A stretch of 44,331 nt of DNA, taken from positions 1 to 44,331 of the forward strand of contig CALNAK010000003.1 of assembly GCA_937874185.1 (NCBI GenBank), read 5' to 3'. Below the pieces are notes generated by a model that made no database searches, was not told the origin of the DNA, and saw only the letters and a list, made by a program, of their open reading frames with translations. Position numbers and translations under genes: made by a program. Of the stretch, positions 34,375 to 41,966 are shown piece by piece; positions within the stretch are counted from its first letter, which is position 1; each line of letters opens with the position of its first letter. Source of the stretch: an uncultured Lactobacillus sp. GTDB taxonomy: Bacteria; Bacillota; Bacilli; Lactobacillales; Lactobacillaceae.

Positions 34375-34773
34375 ATGTCAAAGAAACATTTTGTTCAACC
34401 AGCTGGCGCATGGGGCATTATTATGTGGTCCATTGCATTAAGTCTTGTATGTTTAGGGATTATTTTGCAACTGGAAATCATGTCGCTCAGCGTTATTCCC
34501 TTTTTAGTTTGGATTCTTGCTGCAGTATACGTCTTTTATATTATAGCTAACTCTTGGGTAAAAATTACAGGAGATCAAGTTATCATTAAAGAACCTTACT
34601 ATAAGGTGCGTACTTTCAATAGCAATGATGTCGATGTAAAAGTGGATAATAAGTGGACTATGGAATTTGGTTTTAAGAATCATGATTTCTTTCCATTTAA
34701 GATTACTTCTACAAAGGGAATTTTAAAAACAATTAAAGAAGAAGCAGGTGAAAGCAATGTCATTTCCAAGTGA
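34375..34773 (+). CDS. EbsA-family membrane protein
   Basis: A 132-residue protein with two membrane segments (about residues 12-32 and 38-58) followed by a soluble PH-like region (VKITGDQVIIKEPYYKVRTF, FFPFKITSTKGILKTI). It resembles the EbsA/pore-forming family commonly annotated in lactobacilli beside an RNase H-like gene. The frame is open to an ATG at 34330, but AGGAGA sits 3 bases upstream of the ATG at 34375, giving MSKKHFVQPAG. The end overlaps fhs by 17 bases. Function unknown. Confidence 0.65.
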   Translation: MSKKHFVQPAGAWGIIMWSIALSLVCLGIILQLEIMSLSVIPFLVWILAAVYVFYIIANSWVKITGDQVIIKEPYYKVRTFNSNDVDVKVDNKWTMEFGFKNHDFFPFKITSTKGILKTIKEEAGESNVISK

Positions 34774-36439
34774 TATCGAAATTGCTCAAATAAACGAGCA
34801 TGATAATATGAAAAATATTAACGAAATTGCCAAAAAAGTTGGTCTAACACCAGATGATATTGAACCATATGGTCACTATAAGGCTAAGTTTTCTGGTAAG
34901 AGTATTACTAAGGCTATGGAAAAGGATGATGGGAAACTTATTTTAGTTACATCTATCAACCCAACTCCAGCTGGTGAAGGTAAATCAACTGTTGCTATCG
35001 GATTAGCTGATTCATTACAATCAATCGGTAAGAAAACTGTTTTAGCATTACGTGAACCATCATTAGGTCCTGTTATGGGGATGAAGGGTGGAGCTACCGG
35101 TGGTGGTTTCGCTCAAGTTGTTCCAATGGAAGATATTAACCTACATTTTACAGGTGATATGCATGCCTTAACTTGTGCGGTAAACACTTTAGCTGCCTTA
35201 ATTGATAATCATATTCATCAAGGTAACGATTTACAAATTGATCCTAGAAGAATCGTTTGGAAACGTGCTTTGGATATCAACGACCGTTCTTTGAGAAATA
35301 CCGTTATCGGTCTTGGTGGTCCATTCAGCTCAGTTCCACGTGAAGAACACTTTGAAATTACTGTTGCCAGCGAATTGATGGCTATCTTATGTTTGGCCCA
35401 AGATATTGATGATTTGAAGGAACGTATCTCAAACATCATTATTGCTTACAACTTTGATAAGAAACCTGTCTTTGTTAGAGACTTACACGTTGAAGGTGCT
35501 ATTACTGTTCTATTAAAGGATGCTCTAAAACCAAACTTGGTTCAAACACTTGAAAATACACCCGCTATTATTCACGGTGGTCCATTTGCTAATATTGCTC
35601 ATGGTTGTAACAGTATCTTGGCAACTAAATTGGCTATGAAGTTAGGTGATTATGCCGTTACTGAAGCTGGTTTTGGTGCTGATCTTGGTGGTGAGAAGTT
35701 CTTAGATATCGTTTCTCCAAGACTTAGCCACGCTCCTAATGCTATCGTAATCGTTGCTACTATCAGAGCTTTGAAGTACAACGGTGGTCAAGAACTTGCT
35801 GATATTCAAAATGAAGACTTAACTGCATTAAACCTTGGTTTCAAGAATTTGAAACGTCATATTCATAACATGCGTTACTACCATATTCCAGTTGTTGTTG
35901 CTATCAACAAGTTTGCTACTGATACTACTAACGAAATTCAACTATTAACTAGTCTTTGTGATGAAGTAGGTGTTGATGTTGAACTTGCTGAAATTCATCA
36001 TAATGGTAGTAAAGGTGGCCAAGCATTAGCTAAAGCCGTTGTTAGAGCTGCTGAACAAGAATCTAACTACACTAGACTTTATGAAGATGCTGAATCAACT
36101 GAATCTAAGATTGCTACTATTGCATCAGAAATTTACGGTGCTAATAATGTTGAATATAGTAAGAAAGCCTTGAACCAATTGAAGACTCTTAAAGAAAATG
36201 CTTGGGATGATTTACCTGTATGTATTGCTAAAACTCAATACTCACTGAGTGATGATCCTAAGAAATTAGGTAGTCCAAGAGACTTCACACTTCACGTTTC
36301 CGAAATTGTTCCTAAATTAGGTGCTGGATTTATTGTGGTATTAACTGGTAATATTATGACTATGCCAGGTTTACCTAAGAAACCCGCAGCATTAAATATG
36401 GATGTTGATAATGAAGGAACCATTGGAGGATTATTCTAG
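34757..36439 (+). CDS. fhs: Formate-tetrahydrofolate ligase
   Basis: A 560-residue enzyme that makes 10-formyl-THF from formate, THF and ATP, feeding purine and fMet synthesis. The ATP loop is NPTPAGEGKSTVAIGL. EPSLGPVMGMKGGATGGG and VPMEDINLHFTGD are family-invariant, as is EAGFGADLGGEKF. The length matches the usual 556 or so. GTG at 34748 is in frame, but AGGTG at that point is the RBS for the ATG at 34757 (MSFPSDIEIAQ). Overlap with the EbsA-like gene and the TAGTG overlap with lspA make a tight operon. Very confident. Confidence 0.97.
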   Translation: MSFPSDIEIAQINEHDNMKNINEIAKKVGLTPDDIEPYGHYKAKFSGKSITKAMEKDDGKLILVTSINPTPAGEGKSTVAIGLADSLQSIGKKTVLALREPSLGPVMGMKGGATGGGFAQVVPMEDINLHFTGDMHALTCAVNTLAALIDNHIHQGNDLQIDPRRIVWKRALDINDRSLRNTVIGLGGPFSSVPREEHFEITVASELMAILCLAQDIDDLKERISNIIIAYNFDKKPVFVRDLHVEGAITVLLKDALKPNLVQTLENTPAIIHGGPFANIAHGCNSILATKLAMKLGDYAVTEAGFGADLGGEKFLDIVSPRLSHAPNAIVIVATIRALKYNGGQELADIQNEDLTALNLGFKNLKRHIHNMRYYHIPVVVAINKFATDTTNEIQLLTSLCDEVGVDVELAEIHHNGSKGGQALAKAVVRAAEQESNYTRLYEDAESTESKIATIASEIYGANNVEYSKKALNQLKTLKENAWDDLPVCIAKTQYSLSDDPKKLGSPRDFTLHVSEIVPKLGAGFIVVLTGNIMTMPGLPKKPAALNMDVDNEGTIGGLF

Positions 36440-36900
36440 TGCAGTTGATTTATTGGTTGCTGTGTGCAGCCTTAGTTATTGGTGATCAAGGTCTGAAATT
36501 TTATGTTACTAATAATATTGCACCGATGAGTGTCCACGAATTTATTCCTGGGATTTTGTCGATTACGCATATTACGAATACTGGTGCCGCTTGGAGTATG
36601 TTGGAAGGTAAGATGATGTTTTTCTACCTAATAACTATTGTGGCAGTCGTTGTCTTGGTTTATCTATTTGTTAAAGCTGAAAAAAATGATTATCTTTATC
36701 GTTTTTCACTAATTTTCTTATTAGCTGGTACAATAGGTAATGCCATAGATAGATTCACAAGACATTTCGTAGTTGATATGTTTAATCTTGATTTTATCAA
36801 TTTTCCAATTTTTAATTTGGCAGATACTTATATTACCGTTGGCGTGATTTTAATCATCGTGTCATTGGTAATTCAAATAGCAGGTGAGAAAAATAATTAG
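36439..36900 (+). CDS. lspA: Lipoprotein signal peptidase (signal peptidase II)
   Basis: A 153-residue integral membrane aspartyl protease that removes lipoprotein signal peptides. Four membrane segments are visible. The family blocks are NTGAAWSMLEG, GNAIDRFTRHFVVDMFNLDF and FNLADTYITVG, which carry the two catalytic Asp residues. The start is GTG inside TAGTG, overlapping the fhs stop by one base. The rluD-like frame overlaps its end. The lspA-rluD-pyrR order is the same as in Bacillus. Confidence 0.95.
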   Translation: MQLIYWLLCAALVIGDQGLKFYVTNNIAPMSVHEFIPGILSITHITNTGAAWSMLEGKMMFFYLITIVAVVVLVYLFVKAEKNDYLYRFSLIFLLAGTIGNAIDRFTRHFVVDMFNLDFINFPIFNLADTYITVGVILIIVSLVIQIAGEKNN

Positions 36901-37807
36901 TAAGTCCTTTGAATTAGAATATAACGAAACCAAGAAAAGCCGTTTAGATGCTTTTATCAATAATGAAGTTGAAGATCTAACTAGATCTCAAATTCAAAAG
37001 TTTATTAAGGATGAAGATATCTTGGTTAACGACAAGCCAGTTAGTAAAACTGGTTTCAAATTAACATCTGGCGATAAGATTTTAGTGAATGTTCCTGAAG
37101 AAGAACCATTAAACGCGATTCCTCAAAACATTCCTATTGAAATAGTCTACGAAGATGAAGACGTCATCGTGGTTAACAAGCCGCAAGGAATGGTAGTTCA
37201 TCCTGCAGCAGGTCATCCCGATAAAACTTTGGTCAATGCAATTCTGTATCATTGCCAAATCAATGATGATGATGTTATCAGACCAGGTATCGTCCATCGA
37301 ATAGATAAAGATACATCAGGTCTATTGATGATTGCTAAGAACAATTTAGCTAAACAATCATTAATGGCACAGTTAAAAGCAAAGAGTAATCTACGTGAAT
37401 ATTTAGCAATCGTTCATGGTAACTTCACGGAAAAAACTGGTAAGATCAATGCACCACTTGGTCGTTCTAAGTTTGACCGTAAGAAACAGGCAGTAGTTGA
37501 TGATGGCAGACATGCTGTAACTCATTTCACTGTTTTAGAACAATTTGAAAATTATTCACTGTTGAAACTCAAGCTTGAGACTGGTCGAACACATCAAATA
37601 AGGGTTCATATGCAATATATTGGTCATCCAGTTGCTGGAGATCCATTATACGGACCTAAAAACACACTCCCCGGTAAGGGACAATTCTTACACGCTGAAA
37701 CTTTAGGATTCGAACATCCTAGAACTCATAAGTGGATGGAGTTCTCCGTTGAGCCTCCTGAAATTTTTCAAGAAACGCTTGAACGATTACGCCATCAACA
37801 TTCATAA
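36884..37807 (+). CDS. RluD-type pseudouridine synthase
   Basis: A 307-residue RluA/RluD-family enzyme that isomerises uridines in large-subunit rRNA. An N-terminal S4 RNA-binding domain (SRLDAFINNEVEDLTRSQIQ, then VNDKPVSKTG) is followed by the catalytic domain with HRIDKDTSGLLMIAKN (catalytic Asp) and LETGRTHQIRVHMQYIGHPV. It corresponds to Bacillus ylyB. The only conventional start is GTG at 36884, but the AGGTGAG overlapping it would best serve a non-canonical ATA or ATT at 36893-36898; either way translation is coupled to lspA. Confidence 0.92.
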   Translation: MRKIISKSFELEYNETKKSRLDAFINNEVEDLTRSQIQKFIKDEDILVNDKPVSKTGFKLTSGDKILVNVPEEEPLNAIPQNIPIEIVYEDEDVIVVNKPQGMVVHPAAGHPDKTLVNAILYHCQINDDDVIRPGIVHRIDKDTSGLLMIAKNNLAKQSLMAQLKAKSNLREYLAIVHGNFTEKTGKINAPLGRSKFDRKKQAVVDDGRHAVTHFTVLEQFENYSLLKLKLETGRTHQIRVHMQYIGHPVAGDPLYGPKNTLPGKGQFLHAETLGFEHPRTHKWMEFSVEPPEIFQETLERLRHQHS

Positions 37808-37815
37808 AGTCGTGC

Positions 37816-37850
37816 TATAATTTACAAATAGAATTGTGTGCGATTATAAA
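37816..37850 (+). promoter_or_regulatory. Promoter region of pyrR
   Basis: Two candidates overlap. The first is an extended -10, TGCTATAAT, with TATAAT at 37816-37821. The second is TTTACA (37821-37826), an 18-base spacer, and TATAAA (37845-37850). Both lie upstream of the terminator hairpin at 37859, so transcripts from either must pass that hairpin to reach pyrR. Confidence 0.5.
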
Positions 37851-37858
37851 ATAAATTA

Positions 37859-37885
37859 AAACACTCACTCTGTGGGTGTTTTTTT
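37859..37885 (+). terminator. Terminator/attenuator in the pyrR leader
   Basis: AAACACTCA (37859-37867) pairs with TGGGTGTTT (37873-37881), with one G-U pair, loop CTCTG, then T to 37885. GGAGG begins at the very next base and the pyrR ATG is at 37903. It may end the fhs-lspA-rluD transcript and/or attenuate pyrR. I do not see the PyrR-binding loop consensus in the short leader. Confidence 0.75.
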
Positions 37886-37902
37886 GGAGGTAGAGGAAAC
37901 TT

Positions 37903-38430
37903 ATGGCTAAAGAAATTATTGACGGTCAAACAATGACAAGAGCTTTGACTCGAATAACTTATGAAATTATTGAACGTAATAAGGGCATTGATGATTTGGT
38001 TTTGGTTGGTATTAAAACTCGTGGTGTTTTTGTAGCACACCGAATCGAATCGAGATTAAAGCAATTAGAAAATATTAAAATTCCAGTGGCTGAATTGGAT
38101 ATTACTCCATATCGTGATGACAAAACTCATGATGAAAAAGATATTACAAATATTAAGGCTGAACCATTGAATATTGATATTAATAATAAGCATGTCATTT
38201 TGACTGATGATGTTCTTTACACTGGTCGGACTATCCGTGCTGCCATGGATGCCTTGATGAGTGCTGGACGTCCAAAGAAAATTTCTTTGGCTGTTTTAGT
38301 TGACCGTGGACATAGAGAATTGCCTATTCGTGCCGACTTTGTTGGGAAAAACATTCCAACTTCTCAAAAAGAAAAAATCAAAGTATCTATGAAAGAAATC
38401 GATGGAGAAGACAAAATCGAAATCGAATAA
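37903..38430 (+). CDS. pyrR: PyrR: pyrimidine regulator / uracil phosphoribosyltransferase-like
   Basis: A 175-residue PyrR homologue. Family members bind UMP/UTP and pyr mRNA to cause attenuation and have weak UPRTase activity. The PRPP loop ILTDDVLYTGRTIRAAMDAL is intact, as are LVGIKTRGVFVAHRI and LVDRGHRELPIRADFVGKNI, close to Bacillus PyrR along the whole length. Strong RBS (GGAGG and GAGGAAA). It is followed not by pyrB or pyrP but, after 25 bases, by the CarA-like gene. I expect it to bind nucleotides and RNA normally. Whether its RNA targets are elsewhere in the genome cannot be seen. Confidence 0.93.
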   Translation: MAKEIIDGQTMTRALTRITYEIIERNKGIDDLVLVGIKTRGVFVAHRIESRLKQLENIKIPVAELDITPYRDDKTHDEKDITNIKAEPLNIDINNKHVILTDDVLYTGRTIRAAMDALMSAGRPKKISLAVLVDRGHRELPIRADFVGKNIPTSQKEKIKVSMKEIDGEDKIEIE

Positions 38431-38455
38431 CTACTATTTTGAGGAGTTGCTTTAG

Positions 38456-39544
38456 ATGAAACGTTATTTAATTTTAGAAGATGGAACTGTGTTCCCTGGT
38501 GAAGGTTTCGGATCTTCTATCATTACCACTGGACAGTTGGTGATATCGAATAATCGTACAGGAATTGAGCAATCTGTAACTGACCCTAATACCGAAGGTC
38601 AGATAATTGCTTTTACAATTCCTTCTGTTGGTAGCTCAGGAATCAACCGAGATTTTTATGAATCTATCAACTCACAATGTAAAGGTGTCGTAATTGGTTC
38701 ATCAAGTTTGTCGACTGTAGATAGTTCAGTATCCTTTGAAGACTGGATTACTGGTCTAAAGATACCCGGAATTAAAGGTGTCGACGTAAGAGCCTTATCA
38801 AAACATATTTCTGAACATGGCGAAATGAAAGCCAGTATCATGGATACACATGATGAACATGCGATTGACCAGATCAAGGCTCTAGTTCTACCACCAGATT
38901 TAGTTAAACGTGTTTCCACTAGACAATCATATCCAAACCCAAATATGGGCTTAAAAATCGTAATTGTTGATTTAGGATTAAAGTATTCTATCTTGAGACA
39001 GTTATCATATCGTGATTGTAATTCAATTATTGTGAACTACAATTCAACTGCTGAAGAAATTGAAAATTTGCATCCTGATGGGATTATTTTTTCCAATGGA
39101 CCTGGCGATCCACAAGATATACCGAATGCAATTAAGACCATTCAAATTTTACAAAAAAAGCACCCAGTCCTAGGTATAGGATTAGGTAATTTATTAATTG
39201 CTTTAGCTAACGATTGTAAAATAGAAAAACTCAAAGAGCCACATCATGAATCATCCCTTGCTGTAAAGGAAGTTGCCAGTGGCAAAATTGATTTTGTTAA
39301 CCACAACCATTCCTATACACTAGACCAAAAATACATTGGTTCATCAGATTTCATTGTGACTAATATTTGTGTTGCTGATGGAACGATTGAGGGTATTCGT
39401 CACGAGTATTTACCAATTATGGGGGTACTCTTTGAACCAGAAGCTGCACCAGGACCAACTGACGGATACTATGTTTTTGATGAATTTATTGATTTGATCG
39501 AATCCGTCAAGAAACAAGAGGGGGCCAGAGATCAATGGAACTAA
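38456..39544 (+). CDS. CarA-like protein (CPS small subunit) lacking glutaminase residues
   Basis: A 362-residue protein, full length for CarA and collinear with it: MKRYLILEDGTVFPGEGFGS, PSVGSSGINRDFYESI, IPGIKGVDVRALSKHI, the oxyanion region FSNGPGDPQDIPNAI, and the ending FEPEAAPGPTDGYYVFDEFI. Key catalytic sites are changed. The nucleophile elbow GICLGHQ reads GIGLGNL, so Cys is Gly242 and the next conserved His/Gln are Asn245/Leu246. The catalytic His of HPEASPGP is Glu327; only the Glu partner (Glu329) remains. It therefore should not hydrolyse glutamine. The frame is clean and starts 25 bases after pyrR with GAGGAG upstream. The end overlaps the CarB-like gene by 10 bases. Fold assignment is sure; function is likely non-enzymatic or altered. 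Confidence 0.9.
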   Translation: MKRYLILEDGTVFPGEGFGSSIITTGQLVISNNRTGIEQSVTDPNTEGQIIAFTIPSVGSSGINRDFYESINSQCKGVVIGSSSLSTVDSSVSFEDWITGLKIPGIKGVDVRALSKHISEHGEMKASIMDTHDEHAIDQIKALVLPPDLVKRVSTRQSYPNPNMGLKIVIVDLGLKYSILRQLSYRDCNSIIVNYNSTAEEIENLHPDGIIFSNGPGDPQDIPNAIKTIQILQKKHPVLGIGLGNLLIALANDCKIEKLKEPHHESSLAVKEVASGKIDFVNHNHSYTLDQKYIGSSDFIVTNICVADGTIEGIRHEYLPIMGVLFEPEAAPGPTDGYYVFDEFIDLIESVKKQEGARDQWN

Positions 39545-41952
39545 ATGATATACATACTATTTTGATTATTGGACCCACTACAAGTGATAAGAATGTTGAT
39601 TTATCAACTGCACTCTATGATACAGTCGATATTTTGCATCAATTAGGTTATAAAACTTGGATTATCGTTGAAGATCCAACCTTATTGTTATCATCTGGAG
39701 TCTTTTTTGATAGAACTATCGTTGAAAAGGTAACTGGTGATAATGTTTTGAAGTTTGTTCAAAAATTTCATCCCGATGCCATATTACCAATTGTGGGTGA
39801 CAGAAATGCCTTAGGAATCATCTCCAGTCTGAATGGAAAAATTGGCACAACGAGAGTTTTGGGTGCTACTTACGCCGCATCCTTGGCAACTTTCAAACGA
39901 GAGTTGTTTATTAAACGTCTCAATAAAGCAAATCTACCAGTCATTAATTTCATTTCTTCAGATGATGAAACAGAGATCTATGATTTTATTCGTTCAATCG
40001 GTTTCCCAATTATTGCTAGACGACGTTATTCAAATCGTCATTCTAGTGGTTGGACTAATATCAATAATCTGTTTGAATTAGATAATTTTATGGCTCTTGA
40101 AGATATAGATGATACAAAGATAGAAATCGAACGAAGTATTCGTGGGTTTAGTGAATACTCATTTACGATTGTCCGTGATCGATTTGATAACTCTTCACTA
40201 ATTGGGACGATTGAAGACATTGAACCTATTGGAATTCACCATTTGGACTCCAATTTGATTTCTCCAGCTATTTCATTAAATGATTCAAAGCTACAACGAT
40301 TAAGAAATTATTCAATCAAATTGGCCCGAGCTTTCAATATTGTGGGTGTCTGTACTGTTCATTTTGCCTATAACCATGTCACTAATGAATGTTTTATTAC
40401 AGAATTTATCCCTCGCTTGAGTGAGGAGACAAAATTTCTTGAATACGCAACTAGTTATCCTGTGGCAACCGCTGTGGTTGAATTATGTCTTGGTTATCAT
40501 TTAGATAAACTACAATTAGATGCCGGGAATCCCTTTAATGGTGCAACCGAACCATTCGTGGACCATATCACTTCAAGATTCCCTCAATGGGAAACTGATG
40601 AACAAAAGTATTTAGGTCCAAGTAAAACTTCTAATTCTAGTATCGTTGTTAATGGATTTAGTTTGGAAGAGGTCCTTAACAAGGGTGCCTTGAATGACAA
40701 ATTGAACAATAATTTTGATCGTTATAATAAATTACGCAAATTAGATGATGATGAACTATTTGAAAAAATTATTCATCCAACTAATTGGATGTTAGATGTT
40801 CTCTTAGAGGCTATGCGTCGTAATTTTGAAAAACCTGTGTTATCAGAAATAACGGGCATCAATTTACCATATCTTGCTACTTTACAGAACATTATTGACA
40901 ATAGCTTGATAATTCGTGAAGGCGAAATTGATGGCAATAACGTCGAACGTATGGTTGAAATGGGTGTCAAAGGTGTCGGTCATAGCAAATTACTCTTAGA
41001 TAGTTCTGACATCGTTACTAAAAGTGTTGTGAAGAGTAAGCGAGCTATCTCCGTTGCTAATAATAAATACGACAGCCATAACTATTTTGTTACAAGCGGT
41101 ATCACTAACGAATTAGAATTAAGCGACCGTAAGAAAATAGTTGTAAGAACACCGATTATCACTTCAAAAACTGATATTATGATCCGTCAATTTGTTCTAT
41201 TTCAATTGGTTAAATCAATTGATCAAAATGGACTTGAACCAATCATTGTTGGACGTGAACCTTGGAATGCTCCATTAGCCATGCGTCAAAAAGTTATCGA
41301 AATTGATGATCCACATATGGAAATGAAAGCTTTGAAATTAATTCCCGATGACAGTATTTTAAATATCATTGATTTATCTAAAAATCTAATTGATTCTGGA
41401 GATGACCGTGTCTTTCAATTTAGTCCTCAAGAGATTAAGAACATTGATTTGACCGGAGATACTTCATTACGTGTCATGGTTATTACAGATGGTAACAATT
41501 TCTTAGCACCCTCAGTCATTTTCCGTACTAAAAAGGACAATCATTTATATGAAGTCAGTTCAGTTAATAACTTTATGACTGCTAAAGATAGAGCTGAAGT
41601 TGCCCAATTGATTAAGGAAGAACTTGCTGATGAGAAAAAAGTTGCCATTTATAACTTTGAAATGGTTGAGAACAATAATCATTGGTTGGTAACTAAGAAA
41701 TACCGTGGCATGACTAATGATATTATCAGACATGAGTTGGCTAGTTCAGTTCACGTCTTAGATACTTTAGTTAAATTATTACTCGGTAATAAAATCGACG
41801 AGGATTTGCCATTGGAAAAAGTCTTTAATAATTTTGATGAAGATTATCTCTTAACAATCGATGATAAGCGTTATAAGTTACTCGATAAAACTGGAATAAT
41901 CGACAGTTTAAGTGATCTTCGAGATCATGGCAAACAAAAAAACCACCATTAG
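39535..41952 (+). CDS. Divergent, shortened CarB-like protein (CPS large subunit)
   Basis: An 805-residue protein related to CarB, which is usually about 1060. The first half keeps the pre-ATP-grasp, ATP-grasp and oligomerisation layout, but catalytic sites differ. The GAGPIVIGQ-type loop is replaced by GPTTSDKN. The Gly-rich ATP loop (about residues 164-173) reads RYSNRHSSGW. The metal-binding set Q/E/N (E. coli Gln285, Glu299, Asn301) reads His276, Glu290, Ile292. GIHHLDSN and FIPRLSEETKFLEYATSYPV align well with CarB. From about residue 531 the second half is about 275 residues, against over 500 normally, so the second ATP-grasp is severely reduced and the C-terminal allosteric domain appears absent. 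No frameshift or stop is seen. Overlaps carA-like and ends at a terminator. Confidence 0.85.
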   Translation: MELNDIHTILIIGPTTSDKNVDLSTALYDTVDILHQLGYKTWIIVEDPTLLLSSGVFFDRTIVEKVTGDNVLKFVQKFHPDAILPIVGDRNALGIISSLNGKIGTTRVLGATYAASLATFKRELFIKRLNKANLPVINFISSDDETEIYDFIRSIGFPIIARRRYSNRHSSGWTNINNLFELDNFMALEDIDDTKIEIERSIRGFSEYSFTIVRDRFDNSSLIGTIEDIEPIGIHHLDSNLISPAISLNDSKLQRLRNYSIKLARAFNIVGVCTVHFAYNHVTNECFITEFIPRLSEETKFLEYATSYPVATAVVELCLGYHLDKLQLDAGNPFNGATEPFVDHITSRFPQWETDEQKYLGPSKTSNSSIVVNGFSLEEVLNKGALNDKLNNNFDRYNKLRKLDDDELFEKIIHPTNWMLDVLLEAMRRNFEKPVLSEITGINLPYLATLQNIIDNSLIIREGEIDGNNVERMVEMGVKGVGHSKLLLDSSDIVTKSVVKSKRAISVANNKYDSHNYFVTSGITNELELSDRKKIVVRTPIITSKTDIMIRQFVLFQLVKSIDQNGLEPIIVGREPWNAPLAMRQKVIEIDDPHMEMKALKLIPDDSILNIIDLSKNLIDSGDDRVFQFSPQEIKNIDLTGDTSLRVMVITDGNNFLAPSVIFRTKKDNHLYEVSSVNNFMTAKDRAEVAQLIKEELADEKKVAIYNFEMVENNNHWLVTKKYRGMTNDIIRHELASSVHVLDTLVKLLLGNKIDEDLPLEKVFNNFDEDYLLTIDDKRYKLLDKTGIIDSLSDLRDHGKQKNHH

Positions 41953-41966
41953 GGTGGTTTTTATTT
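41936..41966. terminator. Bidirectional terminator between the CarB-like gene and rqcH
   Basis: AAAACCACC (41939-41947) and GGTGGTTTT (41953-41961) around loop ATTAG, with T-rich DNA downstream on both strands. It includes the CarB-like stop codon and touches the rqcH stop. Confidence 0.85.

Noticed and set aside
38456..41952. carA and carB as ordinary pseudogenes
   Set aside because: No frameshift or premature stop exists, overlaps and RBS are kept, and changes concentrate at catalytic motifs while structural blocks remain. A neutral pseudogene would show random damage.
38456..41952. Functional arginine- or pyrimidine-specific carAB
   Set aside because: The glutaminase Cys and His are replaced and the large chain is about 250 residues short with altered ATP and metal sites, so ordinary activity is unlikely.
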